64,000 nucleotides of DNA, from NCBI GenBank assembly GCA_949987565.1, contig OX465117.1, positions 62,001-126,000 of the forward strand. Direction: 5' to 3'. How positions within the stretch are numbered: the first letter of the stretch is position 1; each line of letters opens with the position of its first letter. A model generated the notes under the pieces. It did no database searches, had not been told where the DNA came from, and saw nothing but the letters and a program-made list of their open reading frames with translations. This document shows positions 12,707 to 25,640 of this stretch, in pieces. This DNA is from Luidia sarsii. Lineage: Eukaryota; Echinodermata; Asteroidea; Paxillosida; Luidiidae. The translations under genes were made by a program, and so were the position numbers.

Positions 12707-15346
12707 TATAGTAAGGATGGCGGCCATTTTGGAGGGTGATTTAAAAATGGCAGGATTGTTTACAAACGATCCGTGGAGTCAAAGTAAGGACAGAGCCTCA
12801 CTTAGAGGAGTGTTTTCAGACATTTACATGAGGTGAAGTGAGTTTTTATTAATTAAAACACCGCTCTTAAGAAAATATTGGCATTTATAATGTAAACAGT
12901 GCATAATACAATACAACTATATAGTAAAACGAAACATGTTTGTTGTTTTGGGGGGTTGGGGTTTTTTGAGGGGTGTTTTTAAGTTGCTGGGGGAGACTAA
13001 TGTCATAACGAGGATTATGTCAGGAGCAGTGACAGCGTGGATCCCATAATGAGCAGCTGCCAGCCCCTCCCTCCCCCCGAAAAAAAAACCAAAACCGAGA
13101 ATTAAAAACCTGCCAGTGTTTGGCATGGATACGTGTACGTACGACGGTGATGGATACGGACTGACGAATGTTTGCTCGTGAAGCAGCAATACCGGCCCAA
13201 CACCGCGTATTTATAAAAAGGTTCACATCACACGGAGAGGAAGTACTACGTACCCTGGAATATTGTGAGTCTCCTATGCCACAACTTCTGTGAATATGGA
13301 CCATTTCTCTCGTGTCACAAAACTGCAAGCATTTCCGGGAAGAAATGCAGTCAGGGGAATTGTGAATATCAGAGCTATATCCAGTGGTATGTGAGAGTGC
13401 TTTTAATCCTGCTACCTGCAGTTTAAGCAAACCCTAATCCTAGCCCTAACTCCAACCCTAACCCTAAGCCTAACCCTAAGCCTAACCCTAACCCTAACTC
13501 TAACCCTAACCCTAACCCTAACCCTAACCCTAACCCTAACCCTAACCCTAACCCTAACCCTAACCCTACCCCTACCCCTAACCCTGACCCTAACCTAGGC
13601 CTAACCCTAACTGGCCCTATCCCTTGCCCTGACTCTAACCCTTACCCCAATCCTCACCCTAACCCTAATCCAGATCCAACCCCTAAAATCATATACCCAT
13701 CCCTAAACCTAGATTGTCTTACTTTTTTCTGCCATGTCTTTGCAAGTGTTACTCGTGGTGATATATCTGCAAATTTGTTGCCCCCATTTGTTGACAAGGT
13801 GTTGGTAGAAACCATTTAATTAAAGACCAACCTGCACAGACATTTATCGTGAACAGCGTTATCACTGATATGCCTAATTAGTCTCATATCTTGCTCTCAC
13901 AATGTACTCGTCACATGACAGTGTGTCTGAGACGGCCAAGTCTACACTCCTCAGCCGGTTCTTGGACTCGGAGTGTGCCACCACGTCGAGGGTGTGTCTG
14001 CTGATGTTCAAGTGCAGCTTTTTAGAACACAGTTCCACTGAGCTCTGTGTCAACAAGTCAATAACTTGCTCTGTGTTGATCTGGTCCACTAACTGGCTGT
14101 GTCTGCATGTCCAGATGTTTCGGCTACAGAATTCACAGTCATACGGTGGATCTCGTCAACCAGAGTCATCACTTCATCTTTCGAGCGAAGCGAAGCAGCG
14201 TCACATTCCTGCAGTCTTCCTATGCAGTTTGTACTGCATCATAACATAATTCACCTCATTCATTTGTAAGATTCATTGGATGTAATTACCAGTGTATCAG
14301 CCTAGCTGGCATGTCTCGGTGTTGATTTGAACAGGGCGTGCCTCCTTCATCAGGTGCCAAATGGTTGTGTCGTTTTGAGCTAAGACTTTCGCATCTTGTA
14401 AATGCTCGTCAACCTCTGTCCATAATTAGGCAATTGATGCAATGAGTGGTATATTCAGGTTCATAAAGTAATTCTGATCATGTAGCAAGAACACTGTCCC
14501 CTTTTGTAGTATTTTTGCCATTATGTGCAAATTTAATTATAATAATAACAAGTTGGAAATGCTTGTTTTCAAGTAACGGGCCCACTCGCACAGCCAGGAA
14601 GCATCCCTGCCCTAATTTGGGCAATTAGAAGGTATTTTAAGGGCTGTGAGATGTAGTTTCAAAAATACCCAACATCAACCCCCTCCCCAACATCTCCCTA
14701 GCAACCCAAGGGGACTCAGCAATACCATCCACCTGTTGAAAGAGCCCAGAGGTCATGCCACATCAACCAGAAGTCAACTTACAGTGATGGCAGCCAACAA
14801 GCTCCGCCCACTCCCGACCCCCCTTTTACCACTTTAAGGGGCAGGGTGGTCAGTTTGAGTCAGAAAGTGTTGTGAAGATGACCCATGCATTTCCCTTACC
14901 CAAGTCAATTGCAAAATAAGACTCAATATTAATGTGTGGTAATTGATAATGTGAGGAAAGTAAAACCTCCCCCCCCTCTCCGCCCCCTGTATTTTGACAC
15001 CTCTTTGACACCTCTTTGACACTCTGTGCCCCCTCCTGTTGATTAATTACACAGTTTGTAATGTCGCGATTACTGTAACATCAAAATTATGACACAAGAA
15101 CAACTAATTAAGGGGGAATTTGGATGAAACTTATGACTTGTCCCTATAGTGTACACATTGTTATGCAGGGGTTTCTCATGCCAGACTGTGCACAAAGGCA
15201 TGGGCCCCCACCCATCACATTTTCAATCACTGCGGACAAACGCAATACTTTTTTTCAATTTTATTTTCACATGTTGCATCAGTACCATCTCTGCCACATT
15301 TTAAGCCCAATTTTGTGACCCAACTCTAAAGTTTAGCCCCCTTATA
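12707..15346. other. 2.64-kb unique segment between the two 484-bp elements
   Basis: Non-satellite DNA that starts TATAGTAAGG and ends CCCCCTTATA. It contains the telomeric-type tract at 13431-13680 and otherwise low-complexity or unremarkable AT-rich sequence. I found no coherent coding region, only short overlapping ORFs. Confidence 0.75.
13431..13680 (-). repeat. Interstitial telomeric repeat (TTAGGG)n
   Basis: On the plus strand this is (CCCTAA)n. The perfect core at about 13495-13567 holds roughly a dozen units. Degenerate units on both sides (CCTAAG, CCTACC, CCTGAC, CCTTAC) indicate age-related decay from the edges. It lies inside the insertion, not at a chromosome end. Confidence 0.95.
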
Positions 15347-15830
15347 GGGTGCAGCACACAAAATCCATCCAAGATGGCTCCGCCGAGCTGATTATCATAA
15401 AGTGTGTACCCACAACTTTTTTTTAATAAGGGGTCTTTGGAGGCTAATTAACTGATACATTGTAGAACAAGTGAAGCTTAAGACAACCTGGGGGTTCACT
15501 CTTCAATTTGGTATGAAATTTGGACCATATCTGGCTTTAAATGTGGCCCTATTTGGCTGCGGAAGTGGAGGGGTCCATCTCAAAATCCTTGCAGAAATTC
15601 GGCTTGGACGACTAGACATTTTGGGGGTGTTTTTTTCTGGGGGTAATTAGCAAAAAATCTAATCGGCTAAGGGCACTAAAATTGAAAAGAATCTGAGAGA
15701 TGAAGGTCCAAACTACAATTTTAAGTATAGCTACAAGAACTGAGAGACTTTTGGGCATGGGATAATTGGCTTTGAAAGTGAGTGTTTTTGTACAGTGTTC
15801 AATGGGAGCTCTATTTAGTGTTCTGCACCC
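15347..15830. mobile_element. 484-bp element with short inverted ends, right copy
   Basis: Same orientation and length as the copy at 12223-12706. It is preceded by TATA and followed by ATTG, the mirror of the left copy's flanks. The outer ATTG/ATTG pair is a single 4-bp target duplication of the satellite module's GTATTGCGAG. Confidence 0.75.
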
Positions 15831-18800
15831 ATTGCGAGTATTGCACCTGCAACAGCGCCACCGTGCGGCCGGGGGGACTTCTTTCATTCTATGAAGGGCG
15901 CCCTCTAATTTGTGAGAACAAATTTTGGAGAGTCTAGCCGAGAGGCGGCTAGTTTTCTAGCTTGAAAGAGGAGACGTCGCTATAATTATTTCTCGCCATT
16001 TTGGAGAGTTTAGCCGAGAGACGGCTAGTTTTTCAGCTTGAAAGAGGAGACGGAGCTATGTTTCTCGCCATTATGGAGAGTCTAGCCGAGAGGCGGCTAG
16101 TTTTTCAGCTTGAAAGAGGAGACGGAGCTATGTTTCTCGCCATTATGGAAAGTCTAGCCGAGAAGCGGCTACTTTTCTAGCTTGAAAGAGGAGACGTCGC
16201 TGTTTCTCGTCATTTTGGAGAGTCTAGCCAAGAGGCGGCTAGTTCTCTACCTAAAAAGAGGAGACGTCGCTGTTTCTCGCCATTTTGGAGAGTCTAGCAG
16301 AGAGACGGCTAGTTTTCTAGCTTGAAAGAAGAGACGGAGCTATAATTATTTCTCGCCATTTTGGAGAGTCTAGCCGAGAGGCGGCTAGTTTTTCAGCTTG
16401 AAAGAGGAGACGGAGCTATGTTTCTCGCCATTATGGAAAGTCTAGCCGAGAAGCGGCTACTTTTCTAGCTTGAAAGAGGAGACGTCGCTGTTTCTCGTCA
16501 TTTTGGAGAGTCTAGCCAAGAGGCGGCTAGTTCTCTACCTAAAAAGAGGAGACGTCGCTGTTTCTCGTCATTTTGGAGAGTCTAGCCGAGAGACGGCTAG
16601 TTTTCTAGCTTGAAAGAGGAGACGGAGCTATAATTATTTCTTGGCATTTTGGATAGTCTAGCCGAGAGACGGCTAGTTTTCTAGCTTGAAAGAAGAGACG
16701 GAGCTATAATTATTTCTCGCCATTTTGGAGAGTCTAGCCGAGAGGCGGCTAGTTTTTCAGCTTGAAAGAGGAGACGGAGCTATGTTTCTCGCCATTATGG
16801 AAAGTCTAGCCGAGAAGCGGCTAGTTTTCTAGCTTGAAAGAGGACACGCCGCTGTTTCTCGTCATTTTGGAGAGTCTAGCCGAGAAGCGGCTAGTTTTCT
16901 AACTTGAAAGAGGAGACGTCGCTGTTTCTCGTCATTTTGGAGAGTCTAGCCGAGAAGCGGCTAGTTTTCTAGCTTGAAAGAGGAGACGCAGCTATATTTC
17001 CCGCCATTTTGGCGAGTCTAGCAAAGAGACGGCTAGTTTTCTAGCTTGAAAGAGGAGACGGAGCTGTATTTCCCGCCATTTTGGAGAGTCTAGCAAAGAG
17101 ACGGCTAGTTTTCTAGCTTGAAAGAGGAGACGCAGCTATATTTCCCGCATTTTGGAGAGTCGAGCTGAGAGACTGCTAGTTTTCTAGCTTGAAAGAGGAG
17201 ACGGAGCTATATTTCCCGCCATTTTGGAGAGTCTAGCCAAGAGGCGGCTAGTTTTCTAGCTTGAAAGAGGAGACGCAGCTATATTTCCCGCATTTTGGAG
17301 AGTCGAGCTGAGAGACGGCTAGTTTTCTAGCTTGAAAGAGGAGACGGAGCTATATTTCCCGCCATTTTGGAGAGTCTAGCAAAGAGACGGCTAGTTTTCT
17401 AGCTTGAAAGAGGAGACGCAGCTATATTTCCCGCCATTTTGGAGAGTCGAGCTGAGAGACGGCTAGTTTTCTAGCTTGAAAGAAGAGACGGAGCTATAAT
17501 TATTTCTCGCCATTTTGGAGAGTCTAGCCGAGAGGCGGCTAGTTTTTCAGCTTGAAAGAGGAGACGGAGCTATGTTTCTCGCCATTATGGAAAGTCTAGC
17601 CGAGAAGCGGCTAGTTTTCTAGCTTGAAAGAGGACACGCCGCTGTTTCTCGTCATTTTGGAGAGTCTAGCCGAGAAGCGGCTAGTTTTCTAACTTGAAAG
17701 AGGAGACGTCGCTGTTTCTCGTCATTTTGGAGAGTCTAGCCGAGAAGCGGCTAGTTTTCTAGCTTGAAAGAGGAGACGCAGCTATATTTCCCGCCATTTT
17801 GGCGAGTCTAGCAAAGAGACGGCTAGTTTTCTAGCTTGAAAGAGGAGACGGAGCTGTATTTCCCGCCATTTTGGAGAGTCTAGCAAAGAGACGGCTAGTT
17901 TTCTAGCTTGAAAGAGGAGACGCAGCTATATTTCCCGCATTTTGGAGAGTCGAGCTGAGAGACTGCTAGTTTTCTAGCTTGAAAGAGGAGACGGAGCTAT
18001 ATTTCCCGCCATTTTGGAGAGTCTAGCCAAGAGGCGGCTAGTTTTCTAGCTTGAAAGAGGAGACGCAGCTATATTTCCCGCATTTTGGAGAGTCGAGCTG
18101 AGAGACGGCTAGTTTTCTAGCTTGAAAGAGGAGACGGAGCTATATTTCCCGCCATTTTGGAGAGTCTAGCAAAGAGACGGCTAGTTTTCTAGCTTGAAAG
18201 AGGAGACGCAGCTATATTTCCCGCCATTTTGGAGAGTCGAGCTGAGAGACGGCTAGTTTTCTAGCTTGAAAGAGGAGACGCAGCTATATTTCCCGCCATT
18301 TTGGAGAGTCGAGCTGAGAGACGGCTAGTTTTCTAGCTTGAAAGAGGAGACGCAGCTATAATTATTTCTCGCCATTTTGGAGAGTCTAGCCGAGAGACGG
18401 CTAGTTTTCTAGCTTGAAAGAGGAGACGGAGCTATAATTATTTCTCGCCATTTTGGAGAGTCGAGCTGAGAGACGGCTAGTTTTCTAGCTTGAAAGAGGA
18501 CACGCCGCTGTTTCTCGTCATTTTGGAGAGTCTAGCCGAGAAGCGGCTAGTTTTCTAGCTTGAAAGAGGAGACGTCGCTGTTTCTCGTCATTTTGGAGAG
18601 TCTAGCCGAGAGACGGCTAGTTTTCTAGCTTGAAAGAGGAGACGGAGCTATAATTATTTCTCGCCATTTTGGAGACTGAGTCTAGCCGAGAGACGGCTAG
18701 TTTTCTAGCTTGAAAGAAGAGACGCAGCTATATTTCCCGCCATTTTGGAGAGTCGAGCTGAGAGACGGCTAGTTTTCTAGCTTGAAAGAGGACACGCCGC

Positions 18801-19840
18801 TGTTTCTCGTCATTTTGGAGAGTCTAGCCGAGAGGCGGCTAGTTTTCTAGCTTGAAAGAGGAGACGCAGCTATATTTCCCGCATTTTGGAGAGTCGAGCT
18901 GAGAGACGGCTAGTTTTCTAGCTTGAAAGAGGAGACGGAGCTATATTTCCCGCCATTTTGGAGAGTCTAGCAAAGAGACGGCTAGTTTTCTAGCTTGAAA
19001 GAAGAGACGCAGCTATATTTCCCGCCATTTTGGAGAGTCGAGCTGAGAGACGGCTAGTTTTTAGCTTGAAAGAGGAGACGCAGCTATAATTATTTCTCGC
19101 CATTTTGGAGAGTATAGCCGAGAGACGGCTAGTTTTCTAGCTTGAAAGAAGAGACGCAGCTATATTTCCCGCCATTTTGGAGAGTCGAGCTGAGAGACGG
19201 CTAGTTTTCTAGCTTGAAAGAGGACACGCCGCTGTTTCTCGTCATTTTGGAGAGTCTAGCCGAGAGGCGGCTAGTTTTCTAGCTTGAAAGAGGAGACGGA
19301 GCTATAATTATTTCTCGCCATTTTGGAGAGTATAGCAGAGAGACGGCTAGTTTTCTAGCTTGAAAGAAGAGACGCAGCTTTGTTTCTCGACATTTTGGAA
19401 AGTCAAGCCGAGAGGCGGCTAGTTTTCTAGCTTGAAAGAGGAGACGGAGCTATATTTCTCGCCAGTTTAGAGAGTCTAGCCGAGAGACGGCTAGCTTTCT
19501 AGCTTGAAAGAGGACACAGCTAGATTTCTCACCATTTTGGGCTAGTCTACCGAGACACGGCTTGTTTTTAAACTTTAATTTATTTATCGCCATTTTTGGA
19601 TAGTCTACTTGACAGACGGCTAGCTTTCTAGCTTGAAAGAGCAGAGACTCACAGCCTGACAGCTTAGGGAAAGATGTCGTTTTCTTTATGACTTGTGAGC
19701 TTGAACTCACAGCCTGTTTGTTCACAGTGACCCATCGTGGAAGTTTATTGTATTGCGAGTATTGCACCTGCAACAGCGCCACCGTGCGGCCGGGGGGACT
19801 TCTTTCATTCTATGAAGGGCGCCCTCTAATTTGTGAGAAC
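15831..19840. repeat. Satellite array, right block, with module remainder and terminal module
   Basis: Resumes the interrupted module (15831-15921), continues with the same monomer family, and ends in a fourth module copy (19450-19839). The satellite stops abruptly after TTTGTGAGAAC at 19840, where unrelated sequence begins. An internal duplication of about 800 bp is visible: the stretch around 16700-17480 recurs around 17490-18260. Confidence 0.93.
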
Positions 19841-20150
19841 CTTTTGTAGCCGCCTGAAGCCCTTAGAATAGAGGGTTGCAGCGAAATGAGCGGGAAGAAT
19901 CGTTGACAGACTTTCTGATCACACCTTCGATCCACGCAAGAATGAAGTCCAAGAACTCTGTATATCAAAAAGACAATCCATTAATATCCAACGCTCATAA
20001 TTAAAAACAAACAAATTAAATGACCCAAAAATAGCAGAGAAACAAATTGAATGACCCAAAAATAGCAGAGCTTAAAATGATATCAGTTTCAATTTTTTTA
20101 ATTTCTTTTTTTGTGAATTAAGTTGGCTTTGTTAGAGTTTCAGTTATTGT
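19841..20150. other. Array-flanking sequence with a 28-bp duplication
   Basis: AT-rich, no gene seen. AACAAATTAAATGACCCAAA and the following bases occur twice in tandem at about 20008-20066. The stretch from about 20065 to 20140 (ATATCAGTTT ... GTGAATTAAGTT ... TTGCTAGAG-like) resembles 31945-32025, so part of it belongs to a dispersed repeat. Confidence 0.5.
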
Positions 20151-20900
20151 TATACATCATAATGAAATCCTTTATACATTCCATTCACTAGCTCACTGTG
20201 GCTTACATTAACTCCGATAATAGGGCGCCCTCTTTGACCTGGGAAAGGCGAAAAACAGATCAAAAATTCAAAGAAAAAATTTATCTGAAAATTCCTTTCC
20301 GACCCTCCTGAGAGCGATCAGGCGTTATAGCTCCAGGTCAAAGGGGCTTCTAACATCAACAGTACTGTCTATATGTCACGAATATTCAACAATATTATTT
20401 GAACTTTAAAATAATCTCAACTTTTAGTATTCTGTACAGAATCAATTGTGAGATATAATTTTCATAGCTAATTAGAGCAGCTGATGAATGAAGATCCTGT
20501 TTTGGGCCAATTAAGCTGCTAATTTGATTGGATTCACTTGATTACCATCTTAACATTAATTATTCAAATTAAATTACCATAATTAATACAATTACATAAT
20601 ATTACCATAATTACAATAATTATTAACCATAAACAAGTTTCTCTGTGGTACATAAATGTTTGATTGCTCAAAGTACTTCAATTTTCTTTTGCTTTTGAGA
20701 TGATCATTTCAGAATATCATTCCATCAATTTATGACCAAGCAGGCTTTGTTTCTTCTATGCATTGAGGGTGACAGTGCAAGAGTGCAATTGGTGGGAGAG
20801 AGTAGAGAGAAAGAAGTAGGTGCAAAAAAATGAAAGGGATAGGTCAATGATTGACCTGGCTGAGAGAAGATATTGGTGCAATGATGATGGAGAGAGAAGA
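20150..20900 (-). repeat. Dispersed repeat, copy 1 (inverted relative to 58815-59910)
   Basis: Several stretches are reverse-complement matches to 58815-59910. They are AGGGCGCCCTCTTTGACCTG at 20222, the TTTCCGACCCTCCTGAG block near 20297, the AATTACCATAATTA block near 20575, and the GGGTGACAGTGCAAGAGTGC block near 20768. Colinear order over about 750 bp supports one element. No open frame of useful length is present, so it looks non-autonomous or decayed. Confidence 0.7.
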
Positions 20901-20999
20901 TCGAAACAAAGTCTGCCGTTGGAGGACTTCATTTGCATAAGCGTTGACTTAAATTGAACTAGTTTTAAAAAGTCCCACAGAGAAACTTGTCTATTTTTA

Positions 21000-21600
21000 T
21001 TATACAATGAAGTACTTGAATTAATTTAATAAAAAATATTAATAATGATAATATAAAGTTATATCCAAGATCCAATTTAATTTAAGAAGTGGTCGTGGCT
21101 GCCGTCCAGTTGAAGTCCCTCTCCACTGCCTCTGATGAAAAGCTGATATCTGGCTGCACCTGGGTGTCCATAAGTTGTCCATTCTGAGACAAAAGAAAAG
21201 TATGACGAAAGAAACGTCTTAGTTATTGTAAAGCTGAAAGATCTAAGTACATGGTTACGGAGGAAAACTCAAAGAGGATGTAAGACCGACTATAGTTTAG
21301 GGTTTAATCTGCATTCAGCCGGCAAAATGGCAGGTGGATAACAGTGAAAAGTATAAACATTACTGCTATGGAATTGGTTTGTCAGGTTCTAAGGCAGGGA
21401 GAGAGCCAGATTTAGTGATTTAGTCCAGGTTTTGGTGGAAGATGTTTAAACCCACGGAAGATACACATTCAGTTCAGAACACACTACATACATGTAGGGC
21501 TAGAAAATTGACAAAAAAGTCCAAAAGCAGGATACATGAAGCCTCTGGAGGATTACGGAATGAGTAGATGACAAGTCATTCCTACAAGCCACAAACTCAC
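21000..21600. other. Intergenic or intronic sequence without recognised features
   Basis: AT-rich. A stretch at about 21340-21480 (GAATTGGTTTGTCAGGTTCT ... TTTAGTCCAGG) recurs at about 29535-29615, so it belongs to the duplicated region described for 21600-29900. No gene is supported. Confidence 0.4.
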
Positions 21601-23436
21601 CTCAATATGACCTCAGGAGCATCTTCAGTCACTACAGGTTTCCTCACTCCAAGTTCCTTGAGCATCGTCGCCGATGGTTGTCCGTACAACCTTCAAGTGG
21701 ATCCTGAATTCAAAACAAACAAATAATCCAATGTCTTATTAACTTTGTAATTTCAATTATCCTTGAAGCGTACCATGGAAATATTTGGAGCAAACAATGA
21801 TGTTACCCTTCACACCTGCCAGGTATCAGCACAATGTGTGTCCAAGGATAACTGATATATTTTGATGTTCTAGTGATGGTAAATCCAGTTGGTCAAAAAG
21901 GGATATCACAACAGTGTTCTGAATCTTGACTTTAATTTAGGCTTTTTGAAGGGTTTAGGGACTGTGAATTAATGTCATCACATTTGGAGTGATTTCCCCA
22001 CAGGCCTATCCCACCCTGAAAAACTGTTTAGACTGGGACCTACCTCTAGTGATCAGTCTGATCTGCGATGGTGAGCTCCTTAAACATCTCAAGTATAGGT
22101 GCTGACATCAATCCTGCACAATGAGAGACAAAGGATAGAAATCATTCATAAAGGTTGTAAGAACTGACAAAACCCCTGGAGAATAATTTAATCAGAATTT
22201 CAAATTAATAGCAAAAACAATTGTCAAAACAATTGGATCTTGTTCATTGAGGTTTTCCCTGCTCGACGTGATCAATACAGTGTTCATAGAAATCTTACCA
22301 AATTAGGTATTGAAACTCAATAGCAACAGCTATTGCCATAGTGACATATTCTCATCTGATGACATTTTTATCAGATGGAGACATTTTTTTCGTCCTTAAT
22401 TTGTTGGCTTCGACTTCAACCCTCCCTCCAAAATATATATTTTTTTTATCCTTAGAGAACTTGAAATGATCGATAGGACTAAATGTTGTTTGAAACAAAC
22501 CTGATGGATTTGCTGTGATGTACTCGTCAAAAACAGGGGCATCCTAGTCACCCCTCCTCCCTCCGTCCCTGCAGTATCTTCCAGGATGGAGGACAAGGCA
22601 TCCTCTTGGCTGGTCACTCCATGGACTGCTCACATTATCTGCAGAAAAAGGGAAGAAAAGAGAAAAAACTTCCCCCCGACATAGCTGGGCATCATTAGTC
22701 CAACATTCAATGCAAAACAAACTTCTACTCTAGCACACCAACTCTCACACTCACACCATCCTAGAGATCTTACCAAATTAGGCCTAGCTAAAACTTTACA
22801 TTACGCCTGATCTATACAATCTTACTTCTGTCCCAAGCATTGAGCATCCTCTGCGATGGTCGTCTTCAGGAGCTTCCACTGGAATCTGAAGAAAATAAAA
22901 ATCCTAGCTGTTTAGATTTCATTGATAATGTCCATTTTTTTCTAAGTGTACCATGACAATATCAATCATGTTAAATTAGAACCATGGATAGCAAAAGCTT
23001 TGTGATGAACTCACCAGAGTCGCGTGGCATTTATTTAGTCAGTCTTCTCTTCTTGGGCTCTGGTCAGAATCCGGTCGGCACCACTGGATAATGGCAGGTA
23101 AGAGCTGCAGTAAAGGAAAAAGAACAAAACTTGATCTTCATATTTTATTCATTAGATACAATTCTCAATGGCAAAAAGCATTTTTAAATAAGAATTGCTT
23201 TAGAATTTGAGGGATTGTTGAGTCTATCACATACCTCTAGTTAGTTTCATCTGCAATGTTGAGCTTCTTAAATCCCTCAAGGAGGTGCTATCAGCAATCC
23301 TGCAGAATGACAAACACAAAAGAAAGAAAATCATTCAATACAATTTCATCAACTGACAAAACTCTGTGGAAACAATCTCTCTAACAAGAATCTGAAACCC
23401 AACAGCAACAGCAGTTGCCATAGCGACATAATTTCA

Positions 23437-25640
23437 TCTGATGACATTTTTATTAGATGCAGACATTATTTTCTTCCTTAATTTTGTGTCTTCGACTTCA
23501 ACCCTCCCTCCAAATAATCTTTCTTTATCCTTAGAGAACTTGAAAGGATCGTTAGGACTAAAATGTTGTTTGATACAAACCTGATGGATTTGCTGTGATG
23601 TACCCGTCAAAAACAAGGTCATCCTAGTCACCCTCTTCCCTCCGTCCCTGCAGTATCTTCCAGGATGGAGGACAAGGCATCCTCTTGGCTGGTCACTCCA
23701 TGGACTGCTCACAAATCTTCAGAAAAAAGGGAAGAAAAGAGAAAAAACTTGCCCCCGACATAGCTGGGCATTATTAGTCCAACAATCAATGCAAAATAGT
23801 GCAACATTTAATGCAAAACAAACTTCTACTCTAGCACACCAACTCTCACACTCACACCATCCTAGAGATCTTACCAAATTAGGCCTAGATAAAACTTTAC
23901 ATTACCCATGATCTATACAATCTTACTTCTGTCCCAAGAATTGAGCATCCTCTGCGATGGTCGTCTTCAGGAGCTTCCACTGGAATCTGAAGAAAATAAA
24001 AATCCTAGCTGTTTAGATTTCATTGATAATGTCCATTTTTTTCTAAGTGTACCATGACAATATTAATCCTATTAAATTAGAACCATGGATAGCAAAAGCT
24101 TTGTGGTGAACTCACCAGAGACTCGTGTCATTTTTTTAGTCAGTCTTCTCTTCTTGGGCTCTGGTCAGAATCCGGTCGGCACAGCTGGATAATGGCAGGT
24201 AAGAGCTGAAGTAAAGGAAAAAGAACAAAAATTGATCTTCATATTTTATTCATTAGATACAATTCTCAATGGCAAAAAGCATTTTTAAATAAGAATTGCT
24301 TTAGAATTTGAGGGATTGTTGAGTCTATCACATACCTCTAGTTAGTTTCATCTGCAATGTTGAGCTTCTTAAATCCCTCAAGGAGGTGCTATCAGCAATC
24401 CTGCAGAATGACAAACACAAAAGAAAGAAAATCATTCAAAACAATTTCATCAACTGACAAAACTCTGTGGAAACAATCTCTCTAACAAGAATCTGAAACC
24501 CAACAGCAACAGCAGTTGCCATAGCGACATAATTTCATCTGATGACATTTTTATTAGATGCAGACATTATTTTCTTCCTTAATTTTGTGTCTTCGACTTC
24601 AACCCTCCCTCCAAATAATCTTTCTTTATCCTTAGAGAACTTGAAAGGATCGTTAGGACTAAAATGTTGTTTGATACAAACCTGATGGATTTGCTGTGAT
24701 GTACCCGTCAAAAACAAGGTCATCCTAGTCACCCTCTTCCCTCCGTCCCTGCAGTATCTTCCAGGATGGAGGACAAGGCATCCTCTTGGCTGGTCACTCC
24801 ATGGACTGCTCACAAATCTTCAGAAAAAAGGGAAGAAAAGAGAAAAAACTTGCCCCCGACATAGCTGGGCATTATTAGTCCAACAATCAATGCAAAATAG
24901 TGCAACATTTAATGCAAAACAAACTTCTACTCTAGCACACCAACTCTCACACTCACACCATCCTAGAGATCTTACCAAATTAGGCCTAGATAAAACTTTA
25001 CATTACCCATGATCTATACAATCTTACTTCTGTCCCAAGAATTGAGCATCCTCTGCGATGGTCGTCTTCAGGAGCTTCCACTGGAATCTGAAGAAAATAA
25101 AAATCCTAGCTGTTTAGATTTCATTGATAATGTCCATTTTTTTCTAAGTGTACCATGACAATATCAATCATGTTAAATTAAAACCATGGATAGCAAAAGC
25201 TTTGTGGTGAACTCACCAGAGACTCTTGGCATTTTTTTAATCAGTCTTCTCTTCTTGGGCTCTGGTCAGAATCCTGTCGGCACCACTGGATAATGGCAGG
25301 TAAGAGCTAAAGTAAAGGGAAAAAAACAAAACTTGATCTTTACAATATTTTTATTCATTTGATACAATTCTCAATGGCAAAAAGTATTTTTAAATAAGAA
25401 TTGCTTTAGAACTTGAGGGATTGTTGAGTCTGTTACACACCTCTAGTTAATTTCATCTGCAATGTTGAGCTTCTTAAAGTCCTCAAGGAGGTGCTGTCAG
25501 CAATCCTGCAGAATGAGAAACACATAAGAAAGAAAACCGTTCAATACAATTTCATCAACTGATAAAACTCCATGGAAACAATCTCTCCAACAAGAATCTG
25601 AAACCCAACAGCAACAGCAGTTGCCATAGCAACATTTTCA
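23437..25640. repeat. Two near-identical adjacent copies of the 1.1-kb unit
   Basis: Bases 23437-24537 and 24538-25638 correspond at a shift of 1101 bp with only scattered substitutions, so this duplication is the youngest in the series. The flanking copies are visibly more diverged. Confidence 0.85.

Noticed and set aside
12223..15830. LTR retrotransposon with 484-bp LTRs
   Set aside because: The repeats begin GGGTGCAG and end CTGCACCC instead of TG...CA. There is no coding interior, primer-binding site or polypurine tract, and the inner flanks repeat TATA.
22396..22617. Simple single-exon gene in the cassette region
   Set aside because: The frame is shifted in the other copies. If coding, it is one exon of a larger split gene.
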